Of a stretch of DNA of 64,000 nt, positions 51,801-61,235 are shown piece by piece. This DNA comes from a virus. The stretch lies in the IMG/VR virus record IMGVR_UViG_3300030294_000005, positions 1 to 64,000 of that record. One strand, given 5' to 3'. Numbering within the stretch: position 1 is the stretch's first letter; the number at the start of each line of letters is the position of its first letter. The notes below the pieces were generated by a model. It saw only the letters and a list, made by a program, of their open reading frames with translations, was not told where the DNA came from and did no database searches. The position numbers and the translations under genes were made by a program.

Positions 51801-51835
51801 AAATTATAATGATATATTATAAATATACAATAAAC
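51801..51835 (+). promoter_or_regulatory. Phage promoter motif (variant)
   Basis: TTATAATGATATATTATAAA then TATACAATAAAC. The core TATATTATAAATA is kept but the ATGAATAAA block is altered. Confidence 0.45.
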
Positions 51836-51864
51836 AAAATATATAATAAAAAAGGAGGATTGTT

Positions 51865-52251
51865 GTGGGAGTAAAGTTTGGATATTTAATAAAACCAGAC
51901 AAAATAAAAACATCAGCTATATATATTCATACACCAGAGTGCTACGAAACTAATTTAATAATTTCTAAAGAAACTACATCTGAGGAAATAGAAGGCTATG
52001 TACTCTATAATACTACAAAAGATAATAAGGATTTATGTTTCACACCTGAATTAGACAATGGAATGTCTGAATCTGATTGTGATAATATAATCGTAATAAT
52101 AGATATGATATGTCAGAATGAACAAAGCATTAGTAAATTTATTTCATTGGAGGAGATTAATAAAATAAAGAAAGAAAAGTATGAATTATCAATTATAAAA
52201 CAAGCTAAGAAGAATGTAAATATTATAATGGAGGAGCATAGATTAATATGA
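51865..52251 (+). CDS. Unknown protein
   Basis: A 128-residue protein starting at GTG behind AAAGGAGG. The first half is beta-rich, the second helical (SLEEINKIKKEKYELSIIKQ). It overlaps the next gene by 4 bases as ATGA. First of a three-gene coupled unit. No family recognised. Confidence 0.5.
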   Translation: MGVKFGYLIKPDKIKTSAIYIHTPECYETNLIISKETTSEEIEGYVLYNTTKDNKDLCFTPELDNGMSESDCDNIIVIIDMICQNEQSISKFISLEEINKIKKEKYELSIIKQAKKNVNIIMEEHRLI

Positions 52252-52625
52252 AAAGAAAATTTGCAAGAATAAGAATTTGTAAAAGAGGAATGACAGAAAA
52301 ACATCCTAATCAGCATATAGATGGAGATTTAATGTGCACTAATAAAATTTATAATGAAGCTATAACTTTTGTTGTTAATTGGAAACCTGATAAAGAAATT
52401 AAACAGTTTGTTGATCTATACTGCCCTGATTATATAAACAAAATAATAAATAACAATATAGAGGTCAGCATCTATTATCCAATTGATATCACAGATCTTA
52501 TAATTTATCTAGAGTCCGAATCTATATTAAAACTAGATAGTGTTAGCAAAAGAAATATAATAAAAAACAAAGATATAAAAAAATTATCATTAATGTATAG
52601 GAGGGATAAAAATGTTATCGGTTAA
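52248..52625 (+). CDS. Unknown protein
   Basis: A 125-residue protein with a basic start (MKRKFARIRICKRGM). It overlaps the upstream gene by 4 bases and the next by 14. Four cysteines are spread without a clear zinc pattern. No family recognised. Confidence 0.5.
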   Translation: MKRKFARIRICKRGMTEKHPNQHIDGDLMCTNKIYNEAITFVVNWKPDKEIKQFVDLYCPDYINKIINNNIEVSIYYPIDITDLIIYLESESILKLDSVSKRNIIKNKDIKKLSLMYRRDKNVIG

Positions 52626-52830
52626 AGATCTAGCACTCATAAAATATTTTAATAAAGCAATATTGAGTTTAAGATATGGTAAAAAAATAGAGTATCAATT
52701 AATTGATACTGAAGAACTTGTTAAAGAGCATATAATCAGTATTCATAAATTAGATGATGAGCATTTTATCGTAAAGCTCATTTATAAATTATCAATAGAT
52801 GATGTGTGTAGTATAAATAAATCAGCTTAG
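52612..52830 (+). CDS. Unknown small protein
   Basis: A 72-residue protein, last of the coupled trio, with AGGAGG 7 bases before its ATG. Its final codons and stop TAG lie within the terminator hairpin. Function unknown. Confidence 0.5.
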   Translation: MLSVKDLALIKYFNKAILSLRYGKKIEYQLIDTEELVKEHIISIHKLDDEHFIVKLIYKLSIDDVCSINKSA

Positions 52831-52852
52831 TTGCTGATTTATTTTTTAATAC
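52819..52852 (+). terminator. Terminator overlapping gene end
   Basis: Stem AAATCAGC and GCTGATTT with loop TTAGTT, then ATTTTTT. The stop codon of the trio's last gene is in the loop. Confidence 0.8.
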
Positions 52853-52870
52853 TAATCTAATAATATAACT

Positions 52871-52900
52871 TTATTATAATTATATATTATAGTATTGGAT
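52871..52900 (+). promoter_or_regulatory. Phage promoter motif
   Basis: TTATAATTATATATTATAGT then ATTGGATGAAAAAA. The core is intact; the ATGAATAAA block is altered to TGGATGAAA. Confidence 0.5.
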
Positions 52901-52927
52901 GAAAAAAATAAGGGGGAATTAAATATT

Positions 52928-53419
52928 ATGATAATAAAAAAATTATCAGGACATACTAATTATAATCATAATAATATACAAGAATCATGCTTAGATTGTG
53001 AAGAATGTAGACATGAAAATTGTAAATGGTGTAAAGAAGAATTTTATATTCAAGACAAAAAATTTAATAGTTTTAAAGACGCTACAGATTTTGAAAATGA
53101 ATTAATAAAATTAATACCATTTAATAAAGAAGGATACTTACCTATAGGAGATAATTATTTCTTTATTAAAGATAAGACATTATTTATCCACCTATTTTTG
53201 GAAAATAAATCTATAGATGCCAGATGTAGTAAAAAGTCATCTTTATATGCTGAAAAGTTTGTAATGGTAACTAACAGACAATTGCTTTATAGTAAATGTA
53301 CATGTAAAGATAAAAATTATGATGATGGGAATTCTTGTCATAGATATGGTTGTAATAATAATATTTGTTATGATAAAATGAGTATTAGTGAAACTGCTGG
53401 AAAACAATGGATTATATAA
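52928..53419 (+). CDS. Cysteine-rich putative zinc protein
   Basis: A 163-residue protein starting at ATG 52928 behind AAGGGGGAA. Two Cys clusters are visible: CLDCEECRHENCKWC near 22-36, and CTCK, C-x3-GC, C near 130-150. They could bind two or more zinc ions. The middle is alpha-beta. No family recognised. Confidence 0.55.
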   Translation: MIIKKLSGHTNYNHNNIQESCLDCEECRHENCKWCKEEFYIQDKKFNSFKDATDFENELIKLIPFNKEGYLPIGDNYFFIKDKTLFIHLFLENKSIDARCSKKSSLYAEKFVMVTNRQLLYSKCTCKDKNYDDGNSCHRYGCNNNICYDKMSISETAGKQWII

Positions 53420-53432
53420 ATGTATTTATATT

Positions 53433-53470
53433 AAAACTAGAGATTCTATTCTCTAGTTTTATTTTTTGTT
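53433..53470 (+). terminator. Intrinsic terminator
   Basis: An 11-bp stem, AAAACTAGAGA and TCTCTAGTTTT, with a 6-base loop, then ATTTTTTG. Confidence 0.8.
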
Positions 53471-53518
53471 GAATATTAGGTAAACATAAGGATAATATTA
53501 TATAAGGAGATGATTTAT

Positions 53519-56500
53519 ATGGGAGTTTATGATGCAACTAAATTTCATGAAATAAAAACGAATGAAAGAGAAATAGAAAAGTATAAAGTTCAATATCCTA
53601 AATTATCACATGTAAGATGTGATAAAGAAAATGAAGGAATAATACTAGATAATAATGGAGCATTTGTAGCAATTATTCAATGGGATAACAAGTCTAAATA
53701 TATAGTAGCTTTAGAAGTTGCTCCAGAGTATCGTAAAAATGGAATTGGTAAATACTTATTAAAAAAAGCCTATTCTAAAGGTATAAATAAATTATCAGTA
53801 AATAAGAGTAATACATCTGCTATAAAGTTATATATTAAGAGTGGATATAAAGAAGAAAAAACCGATAAGACTATGATATATATGATTAAAGAATCCACTA
53901 TAAATGAAAACTATTTTTTTAGTGGCGATGATATAGTATTAAATATAGAAAAATGGAAAGCAGATTCACCGAATAATATACTATATGTAACTGGATTAAG
54001 TGGTAGTGGAAAGACTACACTAGCAGCAGAATATGAAAAAAAGTATAATGCTGAAATGTTTGAAATAGATGGTTTGGAATATAGTTATGACGCATCTAAA
54101 AGTAAATTATTACAAAAAGCAAAAGATAAATATCCAGAATATGCTGAAGCATTAAAAAATGACTGGAAAGATTTAAAAGGAAATCCAGGAGTAGATTTAT
54201 TAATAAGAGTTTTATTATATGTAATTAAAGAAATGAAGGATTCTGGAAAATTATATATATTAGATGGGGTACAAATATTTCAATGGTTAGATCCTGATAC
54301 TTTAAAAAGTCAACCATTAATTATTAAAGGAACATCTATGACTAAAAGTATATATCAAAGATTTAAAAGAAATGGTGGAGATAAAATAGATTGGATTGCT
54401 GAACTACGTAATAAATTTCCACAATTGTTTAAAAGATATCTAAAAGATGAAAAGGAAGTTAGTACATTTAAAAAATCAATAAAAGAATCATATAATATAG
54501 GAGATCAATTTAGTTGGGAAACTTTTGGTGGAAACAAATATTCTGGAATAATCTCAGAAATAGATAGCAATGTTTTAATTGTTAAATTAAAAGATGGAAC
54601 ACAGAAAGCTGTTGAGATGAGAGAATCTTCTACTGCTGATACAGATGATATTAATGATTGGGAAAAGAATACTAATTCAGAATTGATTGGTGATGATTCA
54701 AACAATCTATCAGAGTTAGAGAAGGAAAAGAATAATTATGATATGCTTATTTATAAACAAAAAAGAGTAGCAGATTGGAAGAGTGAAGAATTATTTGGTA
54801 AAGATAATACTGAAAGATATGATGAATTAAAAGATAAATATTTAAAAACTATTGATAATTTTGATGATGTATATAATACTCCACAAATAAATACCGAAGC
54901 ATCTATATCATCAGCAGATGGATTTGAAATAGACGATTCTAAAGATAATGAATATACTAAATTAAGCGATGATCCAAATAATGAAGTTCCAGGATATGAT
55001 TCAGCTACTTTAAAACAAGCTATAATGTGGTGCAATAATACAATGGTAAGTATGATATTACCAGTTGGATCTTTAAAAGAATTAGAAGATTCTTATGTTA
55101 AATGGAGATCAATGACTAGAAAGCATCAAAGAGATAGTGATAATAAAAGTATAGAATTATTTGGAATGAATAATTTAGAACATTTTGATTATTTAAAATC
55201 AAAATTTATTGGTACTCAAAGTAGTGGAGATAAATCATATGATACTACATCAGTACTAGATGTGTCTGGTAAAGCAATAGAAATAGATCAGATACGAGAT
55301 GATTTAACTGCAAATGGCAATACGAATGGAAATGCAAATGGAGACATGCATGAATCATCTATGTTGGATTATGGTATATCATTATTAAGAATAAATAATA
55401 TTATAACAGAAGATATCTGTTCTAATATAGTAAAAGAAAATGCTATAAAAGATATAAAAAATAAACTTAATAACGCATATGATAAATCATATGATTCACT
55501 TCCAACACAATTACCATACTTTTCATTTAATGAAATACAATCTAGAATAGACACCTCTAACCCATACAAATATGCTGGTCTTAGTAAAGATATAAGTTTA
55601 AAAACATGGTTAGAGAGTTATTCCTTGATATGTAGTGGGATACTCGATTCTAGAATGAAAGAGTATACTCCATTATGGATAACTAAACTAGATAGTCTAT
55701 ATAGAGATTTATATAAAGCAACGGATGATACAAAGATACATCAATTAAAAGAAAATATATTATTATTAGGATGGAATCCAGAAGTTAATTTTACTTATGA
55801 AAATAGAATTAAGGCTACTGATAGATGCATGTCTATCATATCAGAGTATTATAAAGATAATTCTATAAATTTATCTCCATTAATTAATAATATAAATTTA
55901 AATAATAATGTAATAACTGAGCAAAATAAAAAAGATGAATTATATCCAATATATATATTATTATCATATACTAGTACTATTGCAGGAAAGGTAATATCAA
56001 GAGTTACAGATAGTATATATTCTCATGCTTGTTTAAGTCTTGATTCATCACTTCAAAAACTATATAGTTTTAATGCAAACGTGCATGGGTTCTCACTAGA
56101 ATCTATAACTGAGTATCTGAAGTATAATAAGAATAGTATAATACAACTCAGTTGTGTATTTGTTAAAGCTCCAGACTTATCTATTATAGAATCTGGATTA
56201 AATGATTTATTATTGAATATAAGAAATACATCATATAGCTTTTTAAATATACTTGGAATAATGTTAGACAAATCTATACAGCTAAATAATTCTATGATAT
56301 GTTCTCAATTTGTAGATTATATGTTTAAATCAATAAATGTAGATATAACTAATAAACCAAGTGGATTAGTAATGCCTAAAGATTTTCAAGTGTTAAAGAA
56401 TAATAAAGTATATAAATTATATGAAGGAAAGATAGCTGACTATAATAGTCAGAAGATTAATTCAATGATGAATGTACTAATAAAGAAAGCTATATATATA

Positions 56501-57097
56501 AAAGAGAGTTTAAATATAATAAATGAGTCACAATTTATAGACACACTATCAAAGAACTCCAATGACATTAATATTATAGCATACTTGAATCAATCACATG
56601 ATATACTGGAAGCTAGTAATCAATTAATATATAATGATTATATAGATCCATATATAAATATATCTTGCATGACTGAATCAAAAGAATTTCCAGTTCAATT
56701 TGATAAAGATGGTAATCTTCTAATTAGAAATAAGAAAAATATAGATTTTGAAGTTGAATACTCTAAAGCACATAAGCTATTAAAGATATATGATAGCACT
56801 GATAATACAGAAGGTATGAAATATGAACTATCTAAACTATGGTTTCTAAATTTATTACTAGAAGATATGATCTATACTCAAAAGAATAAAGATCCAGAAT
56901 ATTTAAAAGTAAGAGCAAGATCTTTAAATGATTTTAATAAGTATATTATTGTAGTGTCTAAACAAGATAAAGATTTTAATTTTACTGAGTACTATAATAA
57001 TACTCCATTTAGTGATGAGACAACAAAGATAAATAGTAGCACATTAAAATATACTGGAGAAATACTAGAAAAGATATTAAAACATTTAATCCATTAA
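53519..57097 (+). CDS. Giant fusion: acetyltransferase, P-loop kinase, cysteine-peptidase-like domain
   Basis: A 1,192-residue protein starting at ATG 53519 behind AAGGAGATG. In order: a GNAT acetyltransferase (VALEVAPEYRKNGIGKYLLK, about 65-120); a P-loop domain with GLSGSGKTT at 159-167 and ILDGVQ near 250, like small-molecule or zeta-toxin-type kinases; an SH3-like strand region near 330; an acidic linker; and a C-terminal permuted-papain-like domain with His in SHACLSLD near 836 and Cys in MICSQFVDYM near 928. The last 200 residues are helical. Domain set suggests a virion-packaged, injected protein. Each activity is inferred from motifs. Confidence 0.65.
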   Translation: MGVYDATKFHEIKTNEREIEKYKVQYPKLSHVRCDKENEGIILDNNGAFVAIIQWDNKSKYIVALEVAPEYRKNGIGKYLLKKAYSKGINKLSVNKSNTSAIKLYIKSGYKEEKTDKTMIYMIKESTINENYFFSGDDIVLNIEKWKADSPNNILYVTGLSGSGKTTLAAEYEKKYNAEMFEIDGLEYSYDASKSKLLQKAKDKYPEYAEALKNDWKDLKGNPGVDLLIRVLLYVIKEMKDSGKLYILDGVQIFQWLDPDTLKSQPLIIKGTSMTKSIYQRFKRNGGDKIDWIAELRNKFPQLFKRYLKDEKEVSTFKKSIKESYNIGDQFSWETFGGNKYSGIISEIDSNVLIVKLKDGTQKAVEMRESSTADTDDINDWEKNTNSELIGDDSNNLSELEKEKNNYDMLIYKQKRVADWKSEELFGKDNTERYDELKDKYLKTIDNFDDVYNTPQINTEASISSADGFEIDDSKDNEYTKLSDDPNNEVPGYDSATLKQAIMWCNNTMVSMILPVGSLKELEDSYVKWRSMTRKHQRDSDNKSIELFGMNNLEHFDYLKSKFIGTQSSGDKSYDTTSVLDVSGKAIEIDQIRDDLTANGNTNGNANGDMHESSMLDYGISLLRINNIITEDICSNIVKENAIKDIKNKLNNAYDKSYDSLPTQLPYFSFNEIQSRIDTSNPYKYAGLSKDISLKTWLESYSLICSGILDSRMKEYTPLWITKLDSLYRDLYKATDDTKIHQLKENILLLGWNPEVNFTYENRIKATDRCMSIISEYYKDNSINLSPLINNINLNNNVITEQNKKDELYPIYILLSYTSTIAGKVISRVTDSIYSHACLSLDSSLQKLYSFNANVHGFSLESITEYLKYNKNSIIQLSCVFVKAPDLSIIESGLNDLLLNIRNTSYSFLNILGIMLDKSIQLNNSMICSQFVDYMFKSINVDITNKPSGLVMPKDFQVLKNNKVYKLYEGKIADYNSQKINSMMNVLIKKAIYIKESLNIINESQFIDTLSKNSNDINIIAYLNQSHDILEASNQLIYNDYIDPYINISCMTESKEFPVQFDKDGNLLIRNKKNIDFEVEYSKAHKLLKIYDSTDNTEGMKYELSKLWFLNLLLEDMIYTQKNKDPEYLKVRARSLNDFNKYIIVVSKQDKDFNFTEYYNNTPFSDETTKINSSTLKYTGEILEKILKHLIH

Positions 57098-57103
57098 GTA
57101 CTG

Positions 57104-57138
57104 TAGTAGGGGTAACTCCCTACTATAATATTTTTTTA
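57104..57138 (+). terminator. Intrinsic terminator
   Basis: Stem TAGTAGGG and CCCTACTA with a 6-base loop, then TAATATTTTTTT. Confidence 0.75.
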
Positions 57139-57189
57139 CAATATAATCAACAAGTTAATAATATAATAGATATGGGGGTTGAATAATAA

Positions 57190-57711
57190 ATGATATTAAC
57201 AGGAATGCAAATTAAAAAAGAAATAGAGGCTGGTAATATATTTATATCAGACTTTGATGAAAAAAGATTAGGTCCTAATTCATACAATTTAAGATTATAT
57301 AATAAGCTAATGATATATGCAAATGACGTATTAGATATGAAAAGAAAAAATAACTGTATAGAACTAACAATACCAAAAGAAGGACTTATATTAGAACCTG
57401 GAGAATTATATCTAGGTAAGACAATAGAATATACTGAATGTGGTAATTTTGTTCCAATGATTGAAGGCAGATCTAGTGTAGCTAGATTGGGTCTTAAGGT
57501 CCATTTAACTGCAGGATTCGGCGATATAGGAAATAAACTTTCATGGACATTAGAGTTAGAAGCTACTAAACGTATTAGAATATATCCTGATGTAGAGGTA
57601 TGTCAGATATATTATAATACAGTTATGGGAGATACCTCAATACGATATGATGGTAAGTATCAAAATGGTAAAGAAATAGAACCTAGTAAACTATATAAAG
57701 ATTTTGAATAA
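57190..57711 (+). CDS. dcd: dCTP deaminase
   Basis: A 173-residue enzyme of the dCTP deaminase/dUTPase family. Diagnostic segments are LGPNSYNLRL near 28, IEGRSSVARLGL near 96, HLTAGFGDIG near 111 and WTLELEA near 122, the last holding the catalytic Glu. It deaminates dCTP to dUTP; some members also hydrolyse dUTP to dUMP, which cannot be decided here. It feeds dTMP synthesis or, in phages with uracil DNA, supplies dUTP. Single-gene unit with its own terminator. Confidence 0.88.
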   Translation: MILTGMQIKKEIEAGNIFISDFDEKRLGPNSYNLRLYNKLMIYANDVLDMKRKNNCIELTIPKEGLILEPGELYLGKTIEYTECGNFVPMIEGRSSVARLGLKVHLTAGFGDIGNKLSWTLELEATKRIRIYPDVEVCQIYYNTVMGDTSIRYDGKYQNGKEIEPSKLYKDFE

Positions 57712-57745
57712 AAGAGTAGGAGAAATCCTACTCTTTATTTTTTTA
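57711..57745 (+). terminator. Intrinsic terminator
   Basis: A 10-bp stem, AAAGAGTAGG and CCTACTCTTT, with a 6-base loop, then ATTTTTTTAT. Confidence 0.8.
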
Positions 57746-57766
57746 TAATCATATAAACTTATAAAT

Positions 57767-57795
57767 AATCATATATTATAATAATGAATAAAAAT
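57767..57795 (+). promoter_or_regulatory. Phage promoter motif before tandem array
   Basis: AATCATATATTATAATAATG then AATAAAAATTAAGGAG, directly ahead of the operon of related genes. Confidence 0.6.
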
Positions 57796-57809
57796 TAAGG
57801 AGTGATATA

Positions 57810-58217
57810 ATGACTGAATTTATTTATAAAAATGGAGAAGATAATGCAACAAATTTTTTCATATCAAAACAATTAGAAAAATATAAAGTTAAAACTATAT
57901 TAGAATTATACAAAACTCTATCTAAAGAAATTATTAATACATCTTCTTTTATTAAGTCTGATGATGAAAAAAGATTTATTCTTTTAAGTACATTTAAATT
58001 AGTATTTAATGAATATAATAGATTAGAATCGTATAAGTGTATTAATTATTCAAATATTATTTCAAAAGAAGAATTTAAAAATACAATGATTAAAATTAAT
58101 AATATTGATAGTATTAAGATTAGATGTAAAGAAGCAGATAATTTGATGATAAAAACATTATCTAGTCTAGGGTATGATGAAGGAATAAATATATATAAAA
58201 ATAGAGAGGGTATTTAA
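57810..58217 (+). CDS. Unknown protein heading the tandem array
   Basis: A 135-residue helical protein (KYKVKTILELYKTLSKEIIN, EEFKNTMIKINNIDSIKIRC) under the promoter motif. It is not related to the array that follows, one base later, but is co-transcribed with it. Confidence 0.5.
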   Translation: MTEFIYKNGEDNATNFFISKQLEKYKVKTILELYKTLSKEIINTSSFIKSDDEKRFILLSTFKLVFNEYNRLESYKCINYSNIISKEEFKNTMIKINNIDSIKIRCKEADNLMIKTLSSLGYDEGINIYKNREGI

Positions 58218-58218
58218 A

Positions 58219-58710
58219 ATGAAAATAATATTAGTTAAAGAAGAAAATGGTCTTTTATATGAAGTTGCAAAGATTGTCTATAAGAATAAACCTACAGGAT
58301 TTATCTTTAAACCTTCAACTCAGTTAGATATAATTGGTAAAATGATAACTGATGAAACTGATAAAGATAAGCAAGATATTATAATAAGAGATTTTAGTTA
58401 TATTAAAAATTTATTTAGTCCATTATTAGAAAAAAATAATGAGATTATTAAAAAGGATGAAAATGAAACTAGAATAAAAATAATTAATAGATATCTAGCA
58501 ATGATGGCTTGTAGATATGGTTTAACAATTATTGATTTGAATAAAGATGGAAGATATTATGAGTTACATAAAAGATACATATATAGAAGAGTTAAACCAT
58601 TTACTAGGCCAGCTATGATGCATGAAAATCTATCATATCCTATATCTGCATTAAATGAATGTATTAAAAAAAATAATGAAGCTTTTTTTGGCACTAAAAA
58701 AGTTAAATAA
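58219..58710 (+). CDS. Tandem family member 1 (MKIILVKE family)
   Basis: A 163-residue protein, first of five tandem relatives. Shared N-terminal domain: MKIILVKEENGLLYEVAKIV, YKNKP, FKPSTQLDIIGKMI, DETDKDKQ, DFSYIKNLF, then YLAMMACRYGLTIIDLNKD. About 130 residues of alpha-beta fold. The C-terminal tail is variable between members. Family unknown. Confidence 0.6.
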   Translation: MKIILVKEENGLLYEVAKIVYKNKPTGFIFKPSTQLDIIGKMITDETDKDKQDIIIRDFSYIKNLFSPLLEKNNEIIKKDENETRIKIINRYLAMMACRYGLTIIDLNKDGRYYELHKRYIYRRVKPFTRPAMMHENLSYPISALNECIKKNNEAFFGTKKVK

Positions 58711-58724
58711 GGGAGATATGTAAA

Positions 58725-59120
58725 ATGAAAATAATATTAGTTAAAGAAAAAGAAGACGGCTTTTTCTATGAAGTTGTAAAAGTTATTTATAGAAAAAAGG
58801 CTATAGGATTCACTTTTAAAGTTTCAACTAAATTAAATATATTTGGTAGAATGATAGCAGATGAGACTGATAAAGATAAGCAAAATGAAATAATAAATGA
58901 TTTTAATAATATTAAAGATATCTTTTATTCCCATATTGGAGAAGATATAGATATTGGTGAAGAAAATAAAAGTATGAAGGAAATTATTAATACATACTTA
59001 ACAAAAATAACTACTAAGTATGGTTTAATACTTATTGATTTTAAAAAAGATAAAGATTTTTATCAATGTTATAAAAAAGGTATATATAAAAGAGTTGAAC
59101 CAATTACTCAAAAAATCTAA
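58725..59120 (+). CDS. Tandem family member 2 (short)
   Basis: A 131-residue protein consisting only of the shared N-terminal domain (MKIILVKEKEDGFFYEVVKV, DETDKDKQ, LTKITTKYGLILIDFKKDKD). It defines the minimal domain. Preceded by AGGGAGATATG like the others. Confidence 0.6.
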   Translation: MKIILVKEKEDGFFYEVVKVIYRKKAIGFTFKVSTKLNIFGRMIADETDKDKQNEIINDFNNIKDIFYSHIGEDIDIGEENKSMKEIINTYLTKITTKYGLILIDFKKDKDFYQCYKKGIYKRVEPITQKI

Positions 59121-59146
59121 ATAAAGATCTAAGGGAGCATATAAAA

Positions 59147-59755
59147 ATGAAAATAATATTAGTTAAAGAAACAGAAAATGGATTCTTACATGAAGTAGTA
59201 AAGGTTGTTTATAAAGACTATCCTTCTAAATTTACTTTTAGAGGCGTGGTTCAATTACAGATAGTTGGAAAGATGATAGCTAATGAAACTGATAAAAATA
59301 AACAAAATATAATAATATCAGATTTTAGTAATATTCAAGATATACTAGGATTTTATTTAGGAAGGGATTATGATTATGATAATATCAATTCTAATAAAAA
59401 TATTAATAGAGAAGATTTGATAAGAACATATTTAGCAATGATAGCTAGTAAATATGGATTATCATTAATTGATTTGAAAAAAGATAAAGATCTTTATGAA
59501 TTATATAAAGAAGGAATTTATATAAAGAAGCAATTTAATAATGATAATAAAGGTATTAGAGATAATTTAATACCAAAATTAATATTTAGTTATAGAGTTG
59601 GTGGTATTCCAATAATGAATATTGAATATGATAAAGAAACATCGCAACGCCCTATACCTGTTTCAGCATTTGCTAATGCAAAAGAATTAGTTTATACTAT
59701 AAATCCAATTACTGGACAAAAAGCTTATTTTGCTATTAAAAATAAATCTAAATAA
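59147..59755 (+). CDS. Tandem family member 3
   Basis: A 202-residue protein: shared domain (MKIILVKETENGFLHEVVKV, NETDKNKQ, LAMIASKYGLSLIDLKKDKD) plus a 60-residue C-terminal part (RVGGIPIMNIEYDKETSQRP) unlike the other members. Confidence 0.6.
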   Translation: MKIILVKETENGFLHEVVKVVYKDYPSKFTFRGVVQLQIVGKMIANETDKNKQNIIISDFSNIQDILGFYLGRDYDYDNINSNKNINREDLIRTYLAMIASKYGLSLIDLKKDKDLYELYKEGIYIKKQFNNDNKGIRDNLIPKLIFSYRVGGIPIMNIEYDKETSQRPIPVSAFANAKELVYTINPITGQKAYFAIKNKSK

Positions 59756-59775
59756 AAATTAAGGAGATATGTAAA

Positions 59776-60492
59776 ATGAAAATAATATTAGTTAAAGAAA
59801 AAGAAGATGGTTTTTTATATGAAGTTGCAAGGATTGTCTATAAAAATAAGCCTGTAGGATTTACTTTTAAACCTTCAACTCAATTAGATGTGATTGGTAA
59901 AATGATAACTGATGAAATTGATAAAGATAAACAAAATGATATAATAGGTGACTTTAGTTGTATTAAAGATCTATTTTATTCATATTTAGGAGATGATTAT
60001 GAGATTAATAGTGAGTTTGCAAATGAGAATAGAATGCAAACAATTAGGATGTATCTATCAGTAATAGCTAATAAATATAATTTAATAATTATTGATTTGA
60101 AAAAAGATAAAGATTTTTATGAATTATATAAAAAAGGTATATATAGAAAAATTAAAACTAAACCAGTCGATTTACCCAAAGATAAGGAAGTTAAAACAAA
60201 TGCAATAAATTTAATAGATAAACTAATCACTCGCAGTCCTAAAATGGGAGGAGACCCTAGTTATACGTCAGTTAGTCTTAAGCATATACAACCACCTTTA
60301 CCAGAATATTTGATGTATAAAAAACAAGATAAAATAATAGATGATTTTATAGAAAAGGTAATAACTAGTATATATTCTTATGCAGGAATACCACCATCAT
60401 TACTTGATAATCCTATAAAACAAGATATAGTAAGTATATCAAAAAATGATATAGTTTTAGCAATGACTAAAGCTTATAAAAATGAAAATTAA
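59776..60492 (+). CDS. Tandem family member 4
   Basis: A 238-residue protein: shared domain (MKIILVKEKEDGFLYEVARI, DEIDKDKQ) plus a C-terminal part with SLKHIQPPLPEYLMYKKQ and SIYSYAGIPPSLLDNP. The same C-terminal type occurs in member 5. Confidence 0.6.
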   Translation: MKIILVKEKEDGFLYEVARIVYKNKPVGFTFKPSTQLDVIGKMITDEIDKDKQNDIIGDFSCIKDLFYSYLGDDYEINSEFANENRMQTIRMYLSVIANKYNLIIIDLKKDKDFYELYKKGIYRKIKTKPVDLPKDKEVKTNAINLIDKLITRSPKMGGDPSYTSVSLKHIQPPLPEYLMYKKQDKIIDDFIEKVITSIYSYAGIPPSLLDNPIKQDIVSISKNDIVLAMTKAYKNEN

Positions 60493-60506
60493 GGGAGATA
60501 TGTAAA

Positions 60507-61226
60507 ATGAAATTAATATTAGTTAAAGAAAAAGAAGATGGTTTTTTATATGAAACTGCAAAGATTGTCTATAAGAATAAACCTATAGGTTTTGTTTTTA
60601 AAGTTTCAATTGAATTAAGTGTTGTAGGAAGAATGATAGCAGATGAAATTAATAAAACTAATCAAACTAGAATAATAGATGATTTTAATTATATTAAAGA
60701 TGTATTACATGATTATTCAAAAACAGATGATGGTGATATAATTATTGGAAATATTAGAACTCTTATAATTACTAGGTATTTGGAATTTATAGCTAATAAA
60801 TATGGATTAGTATTGATTAATTTAAACAAAGATAAAAAAATCTATCAATTATATAAAAAAGGTATATATAAAAAAGGCAAGATTAATCCAATTGATTGTT
60901 TTAAAGATGAAGAAGTTAGAAAAAATACAGTAGATTTAATAAATAAGAAAGTTATTCGTAATCCTAAAATAGAAACTGGGCCTAGTTATATTAGTAAAAT
61001 AGATCCCGCTTCTATATTATCAACTAATCTTAAGTATATACAACCTTCACTTGAGCACATGTATGAAAATACTAATCTTTCAGATGATATGATTAAGAAT
61101 ATATATTCTTATATTGGAATACCTCAACCAATACTTGATGATATTAAAAAAGGGAAGGATTATTCATATTCTATTGATACACTTTCAGATGAAATAAAAC
61201 AATGTATAACAAATTTACCACAATGA
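60507..61226 (+). CDS. Tandem family member 5
   Basis: A 239-residue protein: shared domain (MKLILVKEKEDGFLYETAKI) plus a C-terminal part with YISKIDPASILSTNLKYIQP and NIYSYIGIPQPILDD, related to member 4. It is the most complete long form. Confidence 0.6.
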   Translation: MKLILVKEKEDGFLYETAKIVYKNKPIGFVFKVSIELSVVGRMIADEINKTNQTRIIDDFNYIKDVLHDYSKTDDGDIIIGNIRTLIITRYLEFIANKYGLVLINLNKDKKIYQLYKKGIYKKGKINPIDCFKDEEVRKNTVDLINKKVIRNPKIETGPSYISKIDPASILSTNLKYIQPSLEHMYENTNLSDDMIKNIYSYIGIPQPILDDIKKGKDYSYSIDTLSDEIKQCITNLPQ

Positions 61227-61235
61227 AAATGTAAT

